DNA of 64,000 nt, from contig JAZSAJ010000052.1 in the NCBI GenBank assembly GCA_045601805.1, positions 1 to 64,000 of the forward strand, read 5' to 3'. The translations under genes were made by a program, and so were the position numbers. The notes under the pieces were generated by a model that worked only from the letters and a program-made list of their open reading frames with translations, was not told the origin of the DNA and searched no databases. The number at the start of each line of letters is the position of its first letter. The first letter of the stretch is position 1. Shown one piece after another: positions 41,998 through 51,558 of this stretch. Source of the stretch: SIG607 sp045601805. Its GTDB lineage: Bacteria > Bacillota > Clostridia > Oscillospirales > Acutalibacteraceae.

Positions 41998-42111
41998 ATG
42001 AAAGTCAGACCTTCTGTTAAAAAGATTTGCGAAAAATGCAAAATCATCAGACGCAAGGGAAAAATCATGGTTATCTGTGAAAATCCCAAGCACAAACAGC
42101 GTCAAGGTTAA
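41998..42111 (+). CDS. rpmJ: Ribosomal protein L36 (zinc type)
   Basis: The 37-residue L36 (MKVRPSVKKICEKCKIIRRK) has the CxxC...C...H zinc ligands ending ICENPKHKQRQG. ATG 41998 follows GGGAGGG; a longer in-frame start inside infA is rejected. Confidence 0.97.
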   Translation: MKVRPSVKKICEKCKIIRRKGKIMVICENPKHKQRQG

Positions 42112-42145
42112 GACGACGCAAACTAATGTGGAGGTGCATTAAAAA

Positions 42146-42514
42146 ATGGCACGTATTGCTGGTGTAGATTTACCGAACGAAAAACGTGTTGAGATTGGTC
42201 TCACATATATTTTCGGTATCGGTCTCACAACATCTAAGAAGATTTTAGCCGATACAGGAATTAATCCTGATACTCGCGTTAAAGACCTTACTGAAGATGA
42301 TATTTCAAAGCTGCGTGAGTACATCGACCATAACCTTCAAGTAGAAGGTGACCGTCGTCGTACTATTGCGTTTGACATCAAACGCCTTATTGAAATTGGT
42401 AGCTATAGAGGTCTTCGTCATAGAAAGGGCTTGCCTGTAAGAGGTCAGCGTTCTAAAACAAACGCTCGTACTCGTAAAGGTCCCAAGAAGACTATCGCTA
42501 ACAAGAAGAAATAA
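42146..42514 (+). CDS. rpsM: Ribosomal protein S13
   Basis: The 122-residue S13 (MARIAGVDLPNEKRVEIGLT; GLRHRKGLPVRGQRSKTNAR) contacts the P-site tRNA and 50S bridges. Normal length and place. Confidence 0.98.
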   Translation: MARIAGVDLPNEKRVEIGLTYIFGIGLTTSKKILADTGINPDTRVKDLTEDDISKLREYIDHNLQVEGDRRRTIAFDIKRLIEIGSYRGLRHRKGLPVRGQRSKTNARTRKGPKKTIANKKK

Positions 42515-42531
42515 GTTAGGAGGAAGATAAT

Positions 42532-42933
42532 ATGGCTACTGCAAAGACTAAGGCAACGACCACTCGTCGTCGCCGCGAAAAGAAAAATATTGAACGCGGG
42601 GCTGCTCATATCCAGTCTACCTTCAACAACACAATTGTAACCCTTACCGATACCGAAGGTAATGCTCTTTCTTGGGCAAGTGCCGGCGAACTCGGTTTCA
42701 GAGGTTCCAGAAAGTCTACTCCTTTTGCTGCTCAAAGCGCTGCTGAAACAGCTGCAAAGGCTGCAATGGAACACGGACTTAAATATGTTGAAGTGTATGT
42801 AAAAGGACCCGGTGCAGGCCGTGAAGCTGCTATCCGTGCGTTACAGTCAGCAGGACTTGAAGTTACAATGATTAAAGATGTAACTCCGATTCCTCACAAC
42901 GGTTGTCGTCCTCCTAAAAGAAGACGTGTATAA
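42532..42933 (+). CDS. rpsK: Ribosomal protein S11
   Basis: The 133-residue S11 (AHIQSTFNNTIVTLTDTEGN; TPIPHNGCRPPKRRRV at the C-terminus) forms the platform of the 30S subunit. It has a slightly long basic N-terminus (TTTRRRREKKN). Confidence 0.98.
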   Translation: MATAKTKATTTRRRREKKNIERGAAHIQSTFNNTIVTLTDTEGNALSWASAGELGFRGSRKSTPFAAQSAAETAAKAAMEHGLKYVEVYVKGPGAGREAAIRALQSAGLEVTMIKDVTPIPHNGCRPPKRRRV

Positions 42934-42958
42934 CCGAATAAATTGGAGGTGTAACTAA

Positions 42959-43585
42959 ATGGCAAGATATACCGGTGCAGTTTGCAGACTTTGCCGTCGT
43001 GAAGGACAAAAATTGTTCTTAAAAGGCGAACGCTGCTATTCCGATAAATGTTCCGTTGCTAACAGAGCTTATGCTCCCGGTCAGCACGGTCAAGGACGGA
43101 AAAAGACTTCTGAATATGGCCTTCAGCTTCGCGCTAAACAAAAAGCCCGTCGTTACTATGGCGTTCAGGAAGCTCAGTTCCATCATTATTTTGAAATCGC
43201 CGAAAGAAAACCCGGTGTTACCGGCGAAAACCTTTTGAAGATTCTTGAAAGCCGTTTGGATAACGTTGTTTATCGCGTTGGCTTTGCTTCTTCAAGAGCA
43301 GAGGCAAGACAGCTTGTTGGCCATGGCCATTTTGAAGTAAATGGTTCAAGAGTTGACATTGCATCTTACCTTTTAAAAGCAGGCGATGTTGTATCTATCT
43401 GTGAAAAGAGCAGCGGTCTTGAAAAAATCAAGTCCGTGCTTGAAGCAAACGCTTCTCGTCCCGCTCCTGCTTGGATAGATGTTGATAAAGAAAAGAATAC
43501 AGCAAAAATCGTTGCTCTTCCCGAGCGTGACCAAATTGACGCTCCTGTTGAAGAACAGCCCATCGTTGAATTCTATTCTAAATAA
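42959..43585 (+). CDS. rpsD: Ribosomal protein S4
   Basis: The 208-residue S4 has an S4 RNA-binding domain (ESRLDNVVYRVGFASSRAEA; RQLVGHGHFEVNGSRVDIAS) and an N-terminal Cys-containing part (CRLCRREGQKLFLKGERC) that could bind zinc. It is an assembly initiator and, in Bacillus, its own repressor. Confidence 0.97.
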   Translation: MARYTGAVCRLCRREGQKLFLKGERCYSDKCSVANRAYAPGQHGQGRKKTSEYGLQLRAKQKARRYYGVQEAQFHHYFEIAERKPGVTGENLLKILESRLDNVVYRVGFASSRAEARQLVGHGHFEVNGSRVDIASYLLKAGDVVSICEKSSGLEKIKSVLEANASRPAPAWIDVDKEKNTAKIVALPERDQIDAPVEEQPIVEFYSK

Positions 43586-43667
43586 TAACAGCATAAGAAA
43601 AGCCGAATTAAACCCCGTACTTTTAGTTTGGCGCTTAAAATACCAGTACGGAGATGGGAGCTTTTAA

Positions 43668-44618
43668 ATGATAGAGATTGAAAAGCCCAGAATTGAAACG
43701 CTTGAAATAGCAGAAGATGGGTCATACGGCAAGTTCGTTATGGAACCGCTTGAACGCGGATATGCTACAACACTTGGAAACAGTATGCGCAGAGTATTGC
43801 TCTCCACACTTCCGGGTGCTGCAGTAACAACCGTTAAAATTGACGGTGTTGTACACGAATTTTCTACCATCCCCGGCGTAAAAGAAGAAGTTACCGAAAT
43901 TATCCTTAACATCAAAGGACTTATTCCTAAACTTCATGGCGATTTCCAAAAAACAGTTTATATTGAAGCAGAAGGTCCCTGTGTGGTTACCGGCGCTAAT
44001 ATAAAATGTGATTCCGAAGTTGAAATCCTTAATCCCGATATGTACATTGCTACATTAGATGAAGGCGCAAAACTTAATATGGAAATGACCATTGAAAAGG
44101 GCAGAGGTTATGTTCAATCAGAACAAAACAAACCTGCTCAGGCAGTTATTGGTGTTATTCCGGTTGATTCTATCTTCACACCTGTAGTAAAGGCTACATT
44201 CGCAGTTGATAACACTCGCGTTGGTAAGGTGACCGATAAAGGCCGTCTTACTTTGGAAGTTTGGACAAACGGTTCTATTAAGGCAAACGAAGCAGTTTCT
44301 TTATCTGCTAAAATCCTTATGGAACACTTTGAATTGTTCCTTGACTTAACCGAAGGCGCAAGTGAAACTGAAAGCTTTATGGCTGAAAAAGGCGATTCTA
44401 CAAACGAAAAAGTTCTTAATATGACTATTGAAGAACTTGATTTGTCGGTTCGTAGCTTTAACTGCTTAAAACGCGCAGGAATTAACACTGTTGAAGATTT
44501 AATCAACAAATCCGAAGAGGATATGATGAAGGTAAGAAACTTAGGTCGCAAATCTTTAGAAGAGGTTATTGCTAAACTTGATTCGTTTGGCTACACCTTA
44601 AAAAAGGGCGACGAATAA
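43668..44618 (+). CDS. rpoA: RNA polymerase alpha subunit
   Basis: The 316-residue alpha subunit has the N-terminal dimerisation domain (ERGYATTLGNSMRRVLLSTL) and the C-terminal DNA-binding domain (RSFNCLKRAGINTVEDLINK; VRNLGRKSLEEVIAKL). Length is typical. GGGAG precedes the ATG; 82 bp without a clear terminator separate it from rpsD. Confidence 0.98.
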   Translation: MIEIEKPRIETLEIAEDGSYGKFVMEPLERGYATTLGNSMRRVLLSTLPGAAVTTVKIDGVVHEFSTIPGVKEEVTEIILNIKGLIPKLHGDFQKTVYIEAEGPCVVTGANIKCDSEVEILNPDMYIATLDEGAKLNMEMTIEKGRGYVQSEQNKPAQAVIGVIPVDSIFTPVVKATFAVDNTRVGKVTDKGRLTLEVWTNGSIKANEAVSLSAKILMEHFELFLDLTEGASETESFMAEKGDSTNEKVLNMTIEELDLSVRSFNCLKRAGINTVEDLINKSEEDMMKVRNLGRKSLEEVIAKLDSFGYTLKKGDE

Positions 44619-44641
44619 TATACCGTAAGGAGTGAATATTT

Positions 44642-44983
44642 ATGCCCGGAACAAGAAAACTTGGCAGAACCAGTGAACACAGAACTGCTATGCTCAGAGG
44701 TATGGTAACATTACTTCTTGACAACGGTAAAATTGAAACAACCGTAACAAGAGCAAAAGAAGTTCGTTCTATGGCTGAAAAATATATTACACTCGCAAAA
44801 GATAACAGTCTTGCAAGTCGCCGTCAGGCCTTGGCTTTCATTACCAAGGAAGACGTTGTTGCAAAACTTTATAACGAAATTGCTCCGAAGTACGCTGACC
44901 GCAACGGTGGATACTGCCGTATCACCAAAACCGGTCCGCGTCGCGGTGATGCCGCAGAAATGGCAATTATTGAGTTGGTGTAA
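44642..44983 (+). CDS. rplQ: Ribosomal protein L17
   Basis: The 113-residue L17 (RKLGRTSEHRTAMLRGMVTL; YCRITKTGPRRGDAAEMAII) closes the alpha operon and is followed by a terminator. No ecf or truA genes follow, unlike in Bacillus. Confidence 0.98.
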   Translation: MPGTRKLGRTSEHRTAMLRGMVTLLLDNGKIETTVTRAKEVRSMAEKYITLAKDNSLASRRQALAFITKEDVVAKLYNEIAPKYADRNGGYCRITKTGPRRGDAAEMAIIELV

Positions 44984-45051
44984 TAACAGTTTTGTCATCA
45001 CATTGTAAGGTAAGCATTTTACCTTTTAATTTGGTGACTAAGCAAAATAAT

Positions 45052-45092
45052 AAACGGTGCAGTGTAAACTGCACCGTTTTTCTTGTTTTTTA
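45052..45092. terminator. Terminator of the ribosomal operon
   Basis: AACGGTGCAGT and ACTGCACCGTT form an 11-bp stem with loop GTAA, followed by TTTCTTGTTTTTT. A weaker hairpin (AAGGTAA/TTACCTT) precedes it at 45007-45027. It can also end recG transcripts from the other strand. Confidence 0.92.
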
Positions 45093-45108
45093 AACAAACG
45101 CAAATGTT

Positions 45109-47121
45109 TTATGCCGAAAAATTATTATTAAATAAATTAGTTATGTTGTTAAGCAAAACCTTGTTCTCCGCTTTTTCTAATTGCGGGTCGTTAGCCAAAA
45201 GTTCTTGCGCTGCTTGGGCGGTAAGGCGCATAAGCGGTAAATCGGCCGAAAGGTCGGCAATTTTAAACAATGGTAAACCGTGTTGCCGCTTTCCAATAAA
45301 ATCTCCCGGTCCGCGCAGTTTTAAATCTTCATCGGCAATTTTAAAACCGTCATTTGAATTGCACATAATTTTAAGCCGAGCCGAATCAGATGCCTTTGAA
45401 ATGAATATGCAGGTAGATTTATGTTCACCGCGCCCAATTCTTCCGCGCAACTGGTGAAGTTGCGAAAGACCAAACCTCTCGGAATTTTCCACCACCATTA
45501 AAACGGCGTTTGGTACATCAATGCCAACTTCAATAACGGTTGTGCAAACAAGAAGGTCAATTTCGCCGTTTTTAAAGCTTTTCATAACCTTTTCTTTGTC
45601 TTTAGGTTTTAGTTTGCCGTGCAACAAACCAAGCCGATAGGCCGAAAATTCGCCGTTTTTGAGTTCATTAAAGTATTCAAGTACTGAAACAAGTTCGTTT
45701 TCGTTCTCTTCAATAGCAGGGCACACAATATATGCCTGTCTGCCCTCGTTTATGTGCTTTTTAATAAAATTATAAATTCTTTCTCGGTAAGAGGGGGTTA
45801 CGCTGTAAGTTTCAATTGGCTTGCGGTTTTTTGGGTATTCGTCAATAATGCTAATGTCCAGTTCGCCGTAAATTATCATAGCCAAAGTTCTGGGTATTGG
45901 AGTAGCCGACATAAACAAAGTATGGGGGCGGTTGCCCTTTTGGCTTAATATAGACCGTTGGTTGACACCAAAGCGGTGCTGTTCGTCGGTTATAACAAGC
46001 CCCAAATTTGCAAAAACAACATCTTCGCTTAAAATGGCGTGGGTGCCAATAACAATGTTTATTTCACCGCTTAAAAGTCGTTCTTTTACAGCGGTTTTTT
46101 TATTTTGTGAAAGTGAACCCGTAAGCAAAGCACAGTTTATGTTCTGATTTTCAAAAAACTTGGTAAAGGTGGCAAAATGCTGTTCGGCAAGAACTTCGGT
46201 TGGTACCATAACAGCCGCTTGGTAGCCGTTTTTTACGGTTGTGTGGCAAAGCGCCGCCGCAACTGCCGTTTTTCCGCTGCCAACATCGCCTTGTATAAGG
46301 CGGTTAAGTTGTTTACCGCCAAGCATATCACGGGTACATTCCTTTGTAACGCGAAGCTGTGCATTTGTTGGGGCAAAGGGAAGCGAAGCGAAAAATTCGT
46401 CACTAAAATCATTTTTAATTTCAATATCCGAATTTGTTTGGCTTTTGTTTTTTAAATATAAAAACGCTGTTTGCAACAAAAAAAGTTCTTCAAAAGCAAA
46501 ACGCTGTCTTGCTTCTTTAATATCGTTTTCCGCTTTTGGAAAATGTATTTTATAAAGGCCTTCTTTTGCCGAACAAAGATTGTATTTTTCTAAAATTTCT
46601 TCTGGCAAAGTTTCAAATTCCGTTTCGGTGCTTAAAGCGTTTTTAATAACCGAACTAATTTTGTTTGAAGTAATACCTTCGGTAAGCGGATAAACGGCAT
46701 AAAAACCCTCGCTTCCCGTTGGTTTTATAATTGGGGAAATAATTTCCCTTTCTAATAAATTTCCGCTAACCTTACCGTAAAAAAGGTAGGTGAAGCCTTG
46801 TTTTAAAGAAGCGGCAAGGTATTTAACATTATAAAGTTTTACAAAACCCTCGCCTGAACTATCTTTAATTCTAAAAGAATAAGCAGTAATGTTTCTTCCT
46901 TTATACCGTTCTTCTTTTATTGGCGAAATAATGGTTGCACGCACACAAACGGCTGTGTCAAAATCGGCTTTGTAAAGTTCTGTAATGTTTATAAAATCAA
47001 GGTATTTTCGTGGGTAATAATGCAAAAGAGCGCCGACAGTATCAATGCCAAGCTTTGAAAGAAGCTTGGCATTTTTTTCGCCGACACCCTTAATAAATCT
47101 TACAGATACACTGTTAGTCAT
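45109..47121 (-). CDS. recG: ATP-dependent DNA helicase RecG
   Basis: RecG remodels stalled replication forks and Holliday junctions. The 670-residue protein has the N-terminal wedge/OB domain (residues 1-160), then motif I GDVGSGKTAVAAAL, the DEQH box in VITDEQHRFGVNQR, motif III FMSATPIPRTLAM and motif VI QLHQLRGRIGRGEHKS. Length is family-typical. It is last in the asp23-DAK-recG unit. Confidence 0.98.
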   Translation of the reverse strand: MTNSVSVRFIKGVGEKNAKLLSKLGIDTVGALLHYYPRKYLDFINITELYKADFDTAVCVRATIISPIKEERYKGRNITAYSFRIKDSSGEGFVKLYNVKYLAASLKQGFTYLFYGKVSGNLLEREIISPIIKPTGSEGFYAVYPLTEGITSNKISSVIKNALSTETEFETLPEEILEKYNLCSAKEGLYKIHFPKAENDIKEARQRFAFEELFLLQTAFLYLKNKSQTNSDIEIKNDFSDEFFASLPFAPTNAQLRVTKECTRDMLGGKQLNRLIQGDVGSGKTAVAAALCHTTVKNGYQAAVMVPTEVLAEQHFATFTKFFENQNINCALLTGSLSQNKKTAVKERLLSGEINIVIGTHAILSEDVVFANLGLVITDEQHRFGVNQRSILSQKGNRPHTLFMSATPIPRTLAMIIYGELDISIIDEYPKNRKPIETYSVTPSYRERIYNFIKKHINEGRQAYIVCPAIEENENELVSVLEYFNELKNGEFSAYRLGLLHGKLKPKDKEKVMKSFKNGEIDLLVCTTVIEVGIDVPNAVLMVVENSERFGLSQLHQLRGRIGRGEHKSTCIFISKASDSARLKIMCNSNDGFKIADEDLKLRGPGDFIGKRQHGLPLFKIADLSADLPLMRLTAQAAQELLANDPQLEKAENKVLLNNITNLFNNNFSA

Positions 47122-47124
47122 AGT

Positions 47125-48798
47125 TTATTCAACCGAGAAAATATAGTAGTAAATCGGCTGACCGCCGTTTACCAAAGTAATCTCTACCTTATCTCCGTAT
47201 TTTTCGTTAAGAATTTGCTCAATAGAAGCAGCATCTTCATCAGAAACATCTTCGCCGTAAATAACGGTTAAAAATTCGCTGTCGCGTTTAAGCATTGCTT
47301 TTACAATACGCGTAACGCATTTTTCTAAATTGGTTTCAACAAAGTTAATTTTACCATTAACCATGGCAAGAAGTTCGCCCTGCTTAATGTTGTAACCGTC
47401 AAAATCAGAATCTCTTGCAGCAAAGGTAATTTGGCCTGTGGTAATCTTTTCACAAGCGGCACGCATATTTATTGCGTTTTCTTCATCGGTTGCGCTTTCG
47501 TCAAAAGCAAGTAAAGCCGAAATACCTTGCGGAATTGTGCGGGTGTGAACAACAATAACCTTTCTTGTTGAAAGCGGAATTGCCTGTTCTGCTGCCATAA
47601 TAATGTTTTTGTTGTTAGGAAGCACAAAAACAGTTTCGGCAGGGGTAGATTCTATTGCCTTTAAAATATCGTCGGTGCTGGGGTTCATTGTTTGACCGCC
47701 GCTAACAATAGTATCAACGCCAAGGTCTTTAAACAGCGCTTCTAAGCCCTCGCCAACCGAAATAGATACAAAACCAACCGGTTTTTCGGGTTTAACCGGA
47801 GTAAATGTTTCGGTGCGTGTGCTGTTTTGTGCGGGTTTTTTTGTGCCATTTTTGGCATCGTGTTTAGCGCGTTCGTGTTGGTCGCGCATATTTTCTATTT
47901 TAAGGTGAACAAGTTGGCCAAAGGTAAGGGCGTTTTCAATAGCATTGCCCGGGTGGTCGGTGTGAACATGAACCTTAATAATTTCGTCATCATCAACCAC
48001 AACAACACAGTCGCCAATGGTTTCAAGGTAAGCGCGGAGTTCAGCGGGTTGCTTTTCTGCTTCTTTGTTCCTGTTTACAATAAATTCGGTGCAGTAGGTA
48101 AAGGTAATTTCGCCTTCAAATTCGCCTGCCGCATTTCTTTCTTCGCTGTCAGTTGGCTCTTCTGCAACGGCGGTTTTGCTTTCAATTAGTACACCGTCTT
48201 TGAATACCGAAAGCATACCCTCTAAAATTACAACAAAACCTTTACCGCCTGCATCAACAACGCCTGCTTTTTTAAGCACAGGCAAAAGTTCGGGGGTGCT
48301 TGCCAAAGCTTCTTTTGCGCCCTTTAGTGCCTCTTCAAAAACGCCTAAAGCGTCTTGACCGTTTTCAAAAGCAGCTTTTGCATATTCACTTGCAACCCTT
48401 GCAACAGTTAAAATTGTGCCTTCGGTTGGCTTCATAACTGCCTTGTATGCGGCTTCAACACCCAAAACAAAAGCATTTTTAAGACCTTCGGCATCAACAT
48501 TTTCTTTGTCTTTAAGTCCGTTTGCAAAACCGCGGAATAAAAGCGAAGTAATAACACCCGAATTACCCCTTGCGCCGCGAAGAAGCGCCGAAGCGGTAAC
48601 CGAGGCAACTTTAGAAGCAGTTTCGCCGTCAATGTTAGCAAGTTCCCTTGCGGCGTTGCCAACAGTCATAGACATATTAGTTCCGGTATCGCCATCGGGC
48701 ACCGGAAAAACGTTAAGGTCGTCAACCTGTTTTTTCTGGTTAGACAAATTATTTGCCGCAGAAATAATTGCATCACGCAATATGTTTCCGTTAAACAT
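47125..48798 (-). CDS. DAK-domain protein (FakA/YloV-like kinase)
   Basis: The 557-residue protein begins FNGNILRDAIISAANNLSNQ with a DhaL-type kinase domain (FPVPDGDTGTNMSMT with the nucleotide-metal Asp residues; LLRGARGNSGVI), a middle linker, and C-terminal DegV-like parts (LPNNKNIIMAAEQA). In Staphylococcus FakA phosphorylates fatty acids carried by FakB (DegV-family) proteins; no FakB is seen here. Start 48798 follows AAGAGGTG. It lies between asp23 and recG, the conserved order in Firmicutes. Confidence 0.93.
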   Translation of the reverse strand: MFNGNILRDAIISAANNLSNQKKQVDDLNVFPVPDGDTGTNMSMTVGNAARELANIDGETASKVASVTASALLRGARGNSGVITSLLFRGFANGLKDKENVDAEGLKNAFVLGVEAAYKAVMKPTEGTILTVARVASEYAKAAFENGQDALGVFEEALKGAKEALASTPELLPVLKKAGVVDAGGKGFVVILEGMLSVFKDGVLIESKTAVAEEPTDSEERNAAGEFEGEITFTYCTEFIVNRNKEAEKQPAELRAYLETIGDCVVVVDDDEIIKVHVHTDHPGNAIENALTFGQLVHLKIENMRDQHERAKHDAKNGTKKPAQNSTRTETFTPVKPEKPVGFVSISVGEGLEALFKDLGVDTIVSGGQTMNPSTDDILKAIESTPAETVFVLPNNKNIIMAAEQAIPLSTRKVIVVHTRTIPQGISALLAFDESATDEENAINMRAACEKITTGQITFAARDSDFDGYNIKQGELLAMVNGKINFVETNLEKCVTRIVKAMLKRDSEFLTVIYGEDVSDEDAASIEQILNEKYGDKVEITLVNGGQPIYYYIFSVE

Positions 48799-48808
48799 AA
48801 AACACCTC

Positions 48809-49159
48809 TTACTCTTTAATACCGTCAACCTTGACAGTTACTTTCTTAACTTCAATACCGGTAATTTCTTTGACGGTATATTTAACCTTGTGAACAATGC
48901 TTTTTGCAATAGCATTTATATTCATGCCATAGGTAACCATAATGTGCAGTTCAACATTTATGCGTTCTGCGTTACCTGTAACAACAATTCCGCGGTCAAG
49001 CTGTTCTTTTTTTGCCAACAAACCAAGCAAACGCTGTTTGTTTCCCTTTGGTACCATACCTGCAACGCCAAAGCAAGAAGTTACGGCATTGCCTATAAGT
49101 TTGGCAAGATACTCTTTAGAAAGAGTAACAGTGCCTGTCATAGTTTCATAAGAAATCAT
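48809..49159 (-). CDS. Asp23/Gls24 family envelope-stress protein
   Basis: The 116-residue protein (TGTVTLSKEYLAKLIGNAVT; VKVDGIKE at the end) belongs to the Asp23/YloU family, thought to act in cell-envelope homeostasis at the membrane. Preceded by AAGGAGG and followed by the DAK gene 10 bp later. Confidence 0.93.
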   Translation of the reverse strand: MISYETMTGTVTLSKEYLAKLIGNAVTSCFGVAGMVPKGNKQRLLGLLAKKEQLDRGIVVTGNAERINVELHIMVTYGMNINAIAKSIVHKVKYTVKEITGIEVKKVTVKVDGIKE

Positions 49160-49171
49160 AAATAATCCTCC

Positions 49172-50707
49172 TTATTGGTTGTTAATTGTTAAACTATTAA
49201 AAGAATAGAATAAGTCGTTTTCAAAAAACTCTATATCGCCCTCGATATTTTCGCTGTAAAACATAATTCCGTTTCTGTAGCACAAAGGAATAAAAGGCAT
49301 TTCCGATTGCAAAGCGGTTATAACATTGGTAAATGTTGCTTTCCCGTTAAGGTAATCATTTACAACACTTTGGGCAGAAACTGCAGTGTCATTGCCGGCA
49401 GGGCGTTTGCCGTAAGCACATTTTTTGCCCGGTATTACCAAATGCGAAATATCAAAATTATTATCAATTTTAACTTCGCCCAAATAAAGTTGAAAATTAC
49501 CGTTTTCAAGGTCGCTAATATATTTTTCGTACGGAACCGAGCGAATGTTTATTTTTATGCCCACTTCTTTAAGCGAAGAAGCAATAAGCGAAGCGGTGGC
49601 AACCTTTGTGGGACTTTCGCTGTTTACCAAAAGCGAAAGTTCAAGCTGGTTACCGTTTGCATTAACAAAATAACCTTGCGTATTTAATACATTATAACCT
49701 ATTTTGTTCAAATTCTCAATAGAAATTTCTTTTTTTGCGTGTGACGGTGTATTTTGTGAATCTTTTGCTGTTTGCCAATTAGGGTGAAACGGACCGGTGG
49801 CCGATAAGGCGTTTGAATAAAAAGCCGAATTAACAATTTTTTCTCTTGAAATAGCGGCGGAAATAGCGTAACGCATATTTGTGTTGCTTAAAACATCCGA
49901 ATAATCGTTAATGCCTAAATAAACAAGTACATTTCGGGCAACTTCGGCTTTTTTTGCCGTCATTCTAATAATAGAGCCCTCGCTTGTGTCGGCATAGTAA
50001 AAATCGGTTGCGCCAACAGAAGCATAATGCGAAACCGATTCGCTGTCGGGCGCATTTTTTAAAAGTATTTTTTTTACTTTGCCTTTTTCACCAAAATAAT
50101 TTTGGTTTAAATCAAGACATTCATCTTTTTGGTTTAAAATAAATTTGCCGGTGCCAATAGGTGGCAGCAAAACATTGTCTTGGTTATAAAGTTTGTCGCT
50201 TTCTGCTTTTAAAATTGGAAAAGTTAAAACATTTTTAAAATAATCGTCGTTTTGCGATAACTTAAAAATAATTTCGTTGTTTTCACTTGTTACCGAAACC
50301 ACGCGCGAAAGCGATACCGAATACCTTGCGCAGTTTTTTGCAAGGTTAAAGGAATAAATTATATCGTTTGCAGTAAGCGGCGAAGAATCTGAAAACTTGG
50401 CATTGCGAAAACTTACACGCCAAGTGTTGCCGTCCTTTTTTGCCCCTGTTGCCAAAACTTCTATTGGTTCAAAAGAATTATTTATAACATAAAGCGAATC
50501 GTATAAAAGCCCACATATTTCGGCGTTAATTTTAGAGTTTAAGGAGTAAGGATTATAGGTATCATTGGCGCAATGTAAAAGGTTAACGGTGTAAATTGCC
50601 GTTTCTTGTTCGGTTTTTTGGGTTTCACTTTCACCTTTTTTGCAAGAGCAAAAACAAAAAACCAACAAAAATGCTAAAACTGCACAAAGAATTTTTTTTA
50701 TTTTCAT
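49172..50707 (-). CDS. Orphan peptide-binding lipoprotein (SBP_bac_5)
   Basis: The 511-residue protein has a lipoprotein signal (KIKKILCAVLAFLLVFCFCS followed by Cys22) and an extracellular solute-binding family 5 fold: RNAKFSDSSPLTANDIIYSF, the family motif near residue 110, and MRYAISAAISREKIVNSAFY. Such proteins deliver oligopeptides, nickel or other ligands to ABC importers, but no permease or ATPase gene is nearby, so it must work with a distant transporter or have a signalling role. ATG 50707 follows AGGAGAAAG. It starts 4 bases inside the YmdB-like gene end, so the two are coupled. Confidence 0.88.
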   Translation of the reverse strand: MKIKKILCAVLAFLLVFCFCSCKKGESETQKTEQETAIYTVNLLHCANDTYNPYSLNSKINAEICGLLYDSLYVINNSFEPIEVLATGAKKDGNTWRVSFRNAKFSDSSPLTANDIIYSFNLAKNCARYSVSLSRVVSVTSENNEIIFKLSQNDDYFKNVLTFPILKAESDKLYNQDNVLLPPIGTGKFILNQKDECLDLNQNYFGEKGKVKKILLKNAPDSESVSHYASVGATDFYYADTSEGSIIRMTAKKAEVARNVLVYLGINDYSDVLSNTNMRYAISAAISREKIVNSAFYSNALSATGPFHPNWQTAKDSQNTPSHAKKEISIENLNKIGYNVLNTQGYFVNANGNQLELSLLVNSESPTKVATASLIASSLKEVGIKINIRSVPYEKYISDLENGNFQLYLGEVKIDNNFDISHLVIPGKKCAYGKRPAGNDTAVSAQSVVNDYLNGKATFTNVITALQSEMPFIPLCYRNGIMFYSENIEGDIEFFENDLFYSFNSLTINNQ

Positions 50708-51498
50708 TGGCTTTCTCCTAAAAAAACGGGGCAAACCGAAATGGCAGTACCCGTTTTGTCGTTAATTTCAAAAATACAACCGTTTACAAAACAGTCAGTA
50801 TCTTCCAAAACAAAACGCTGTGATGTATCTTTATCTTTAAGACGCGAAATTATAATTGACGCTTTAACACCCAAAACCGACCCCGACGGCCCTGTCATGC
50901 CAAGGTCGGTAATATAAGCGGTTTTTTGAGGCAAAACGGTAGCGTCTGCCGTTTGTATATGAGTGTGTGTGCCGAAAAAAGCCGAAACTTTTCCGTCTAA
51001 ATACAACCCAAGGGCGCGTTTTTCGCTGGTTGCTTCGGCGTGAAAATCAACCACAATAATTTTGGCACCGTCACTTTTTGCCTTTTCAATTAGCAAATCA
51101 GCCGTTTTAAAAGGGCAGTCGGCCTTAAGTTGTTCAAGGTAAATAACGCCCGAAAGGTTTATTACAGCAATAGAAGTATGCCCGCAATCAACAAAGACAT
51201 AACCTTTACCGTATTCCGCCTCGCTTAAATTGTGTGGGCGCAAAATATATGGGTTTTCGTCTAAAAGAGTGTAAACTTCTTTTCTTTTAAGCGAATGGTT
51301 ACCGCCCGTTATAACATCAACCCCTGCGTCAAAAAGCATTGCGGCACTTTGGGGAGTTATACCGTTACCGTCAGCCGAGTTTTCGCCGTTTGCAATAACA
51401 AAATCAATATTATGTTGCCTTTTAAAGTCTTTTAAAATATTTAAAAGTTTTTCGCAACCAATTTTTCCGCAAACATCGCCAATTGCAAAAATGCGCAT
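50704..51498 (-). CDS. ymdB: YmdB-like metallophosphoesterase
   Basis: The 264-residue protein belongs to the TIGR00282/YmdB family of dinuclear-metal phosphodiesterases (2',3'-cAMP phosphodiesterase in Bacillus, affecting biofilm and motility). It has MRIFAIGDVCGKIG, ANGENSADGNGITPQSA, TGGNHSLKRKEVY, VVDFHAEATSEKRALGLYLD and FFGTHTHIQTADA, which supply the metal ligands. ATG 51498 follows GGAGGTGG; the upstream extension is not conserved. Confidence 0.93.
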   Translation of the reverse strand: MRIFAIGDVCGKIGCEKLLNILKDFKRQHNIDFVIANGENSADGNGITPQSAAMLFDAGVDVITGGNHSLKRKEVYTLLDENPYILRPHNLSEAEYGKGYVFVDCGHTSIAVINLSGVIYLEQLKADCPFKTADLLIEKAKSDGAKIIVVDFHAEATSEKRALGLYLDGKVSAFFGTHTHIQTADATVLPQKTAYITDLGMTGPSGSVLGVKASIIISRLKDKDTSQRFVLEDTDCFVNGCIFEINDKTGTAISVCPVFLGESQ

Positions 51499-51558
51499 AA
51501 CTCCACCTCCAATATATAATATTATACAGTATATATAGACTTTTTTCAATAATTGCTT

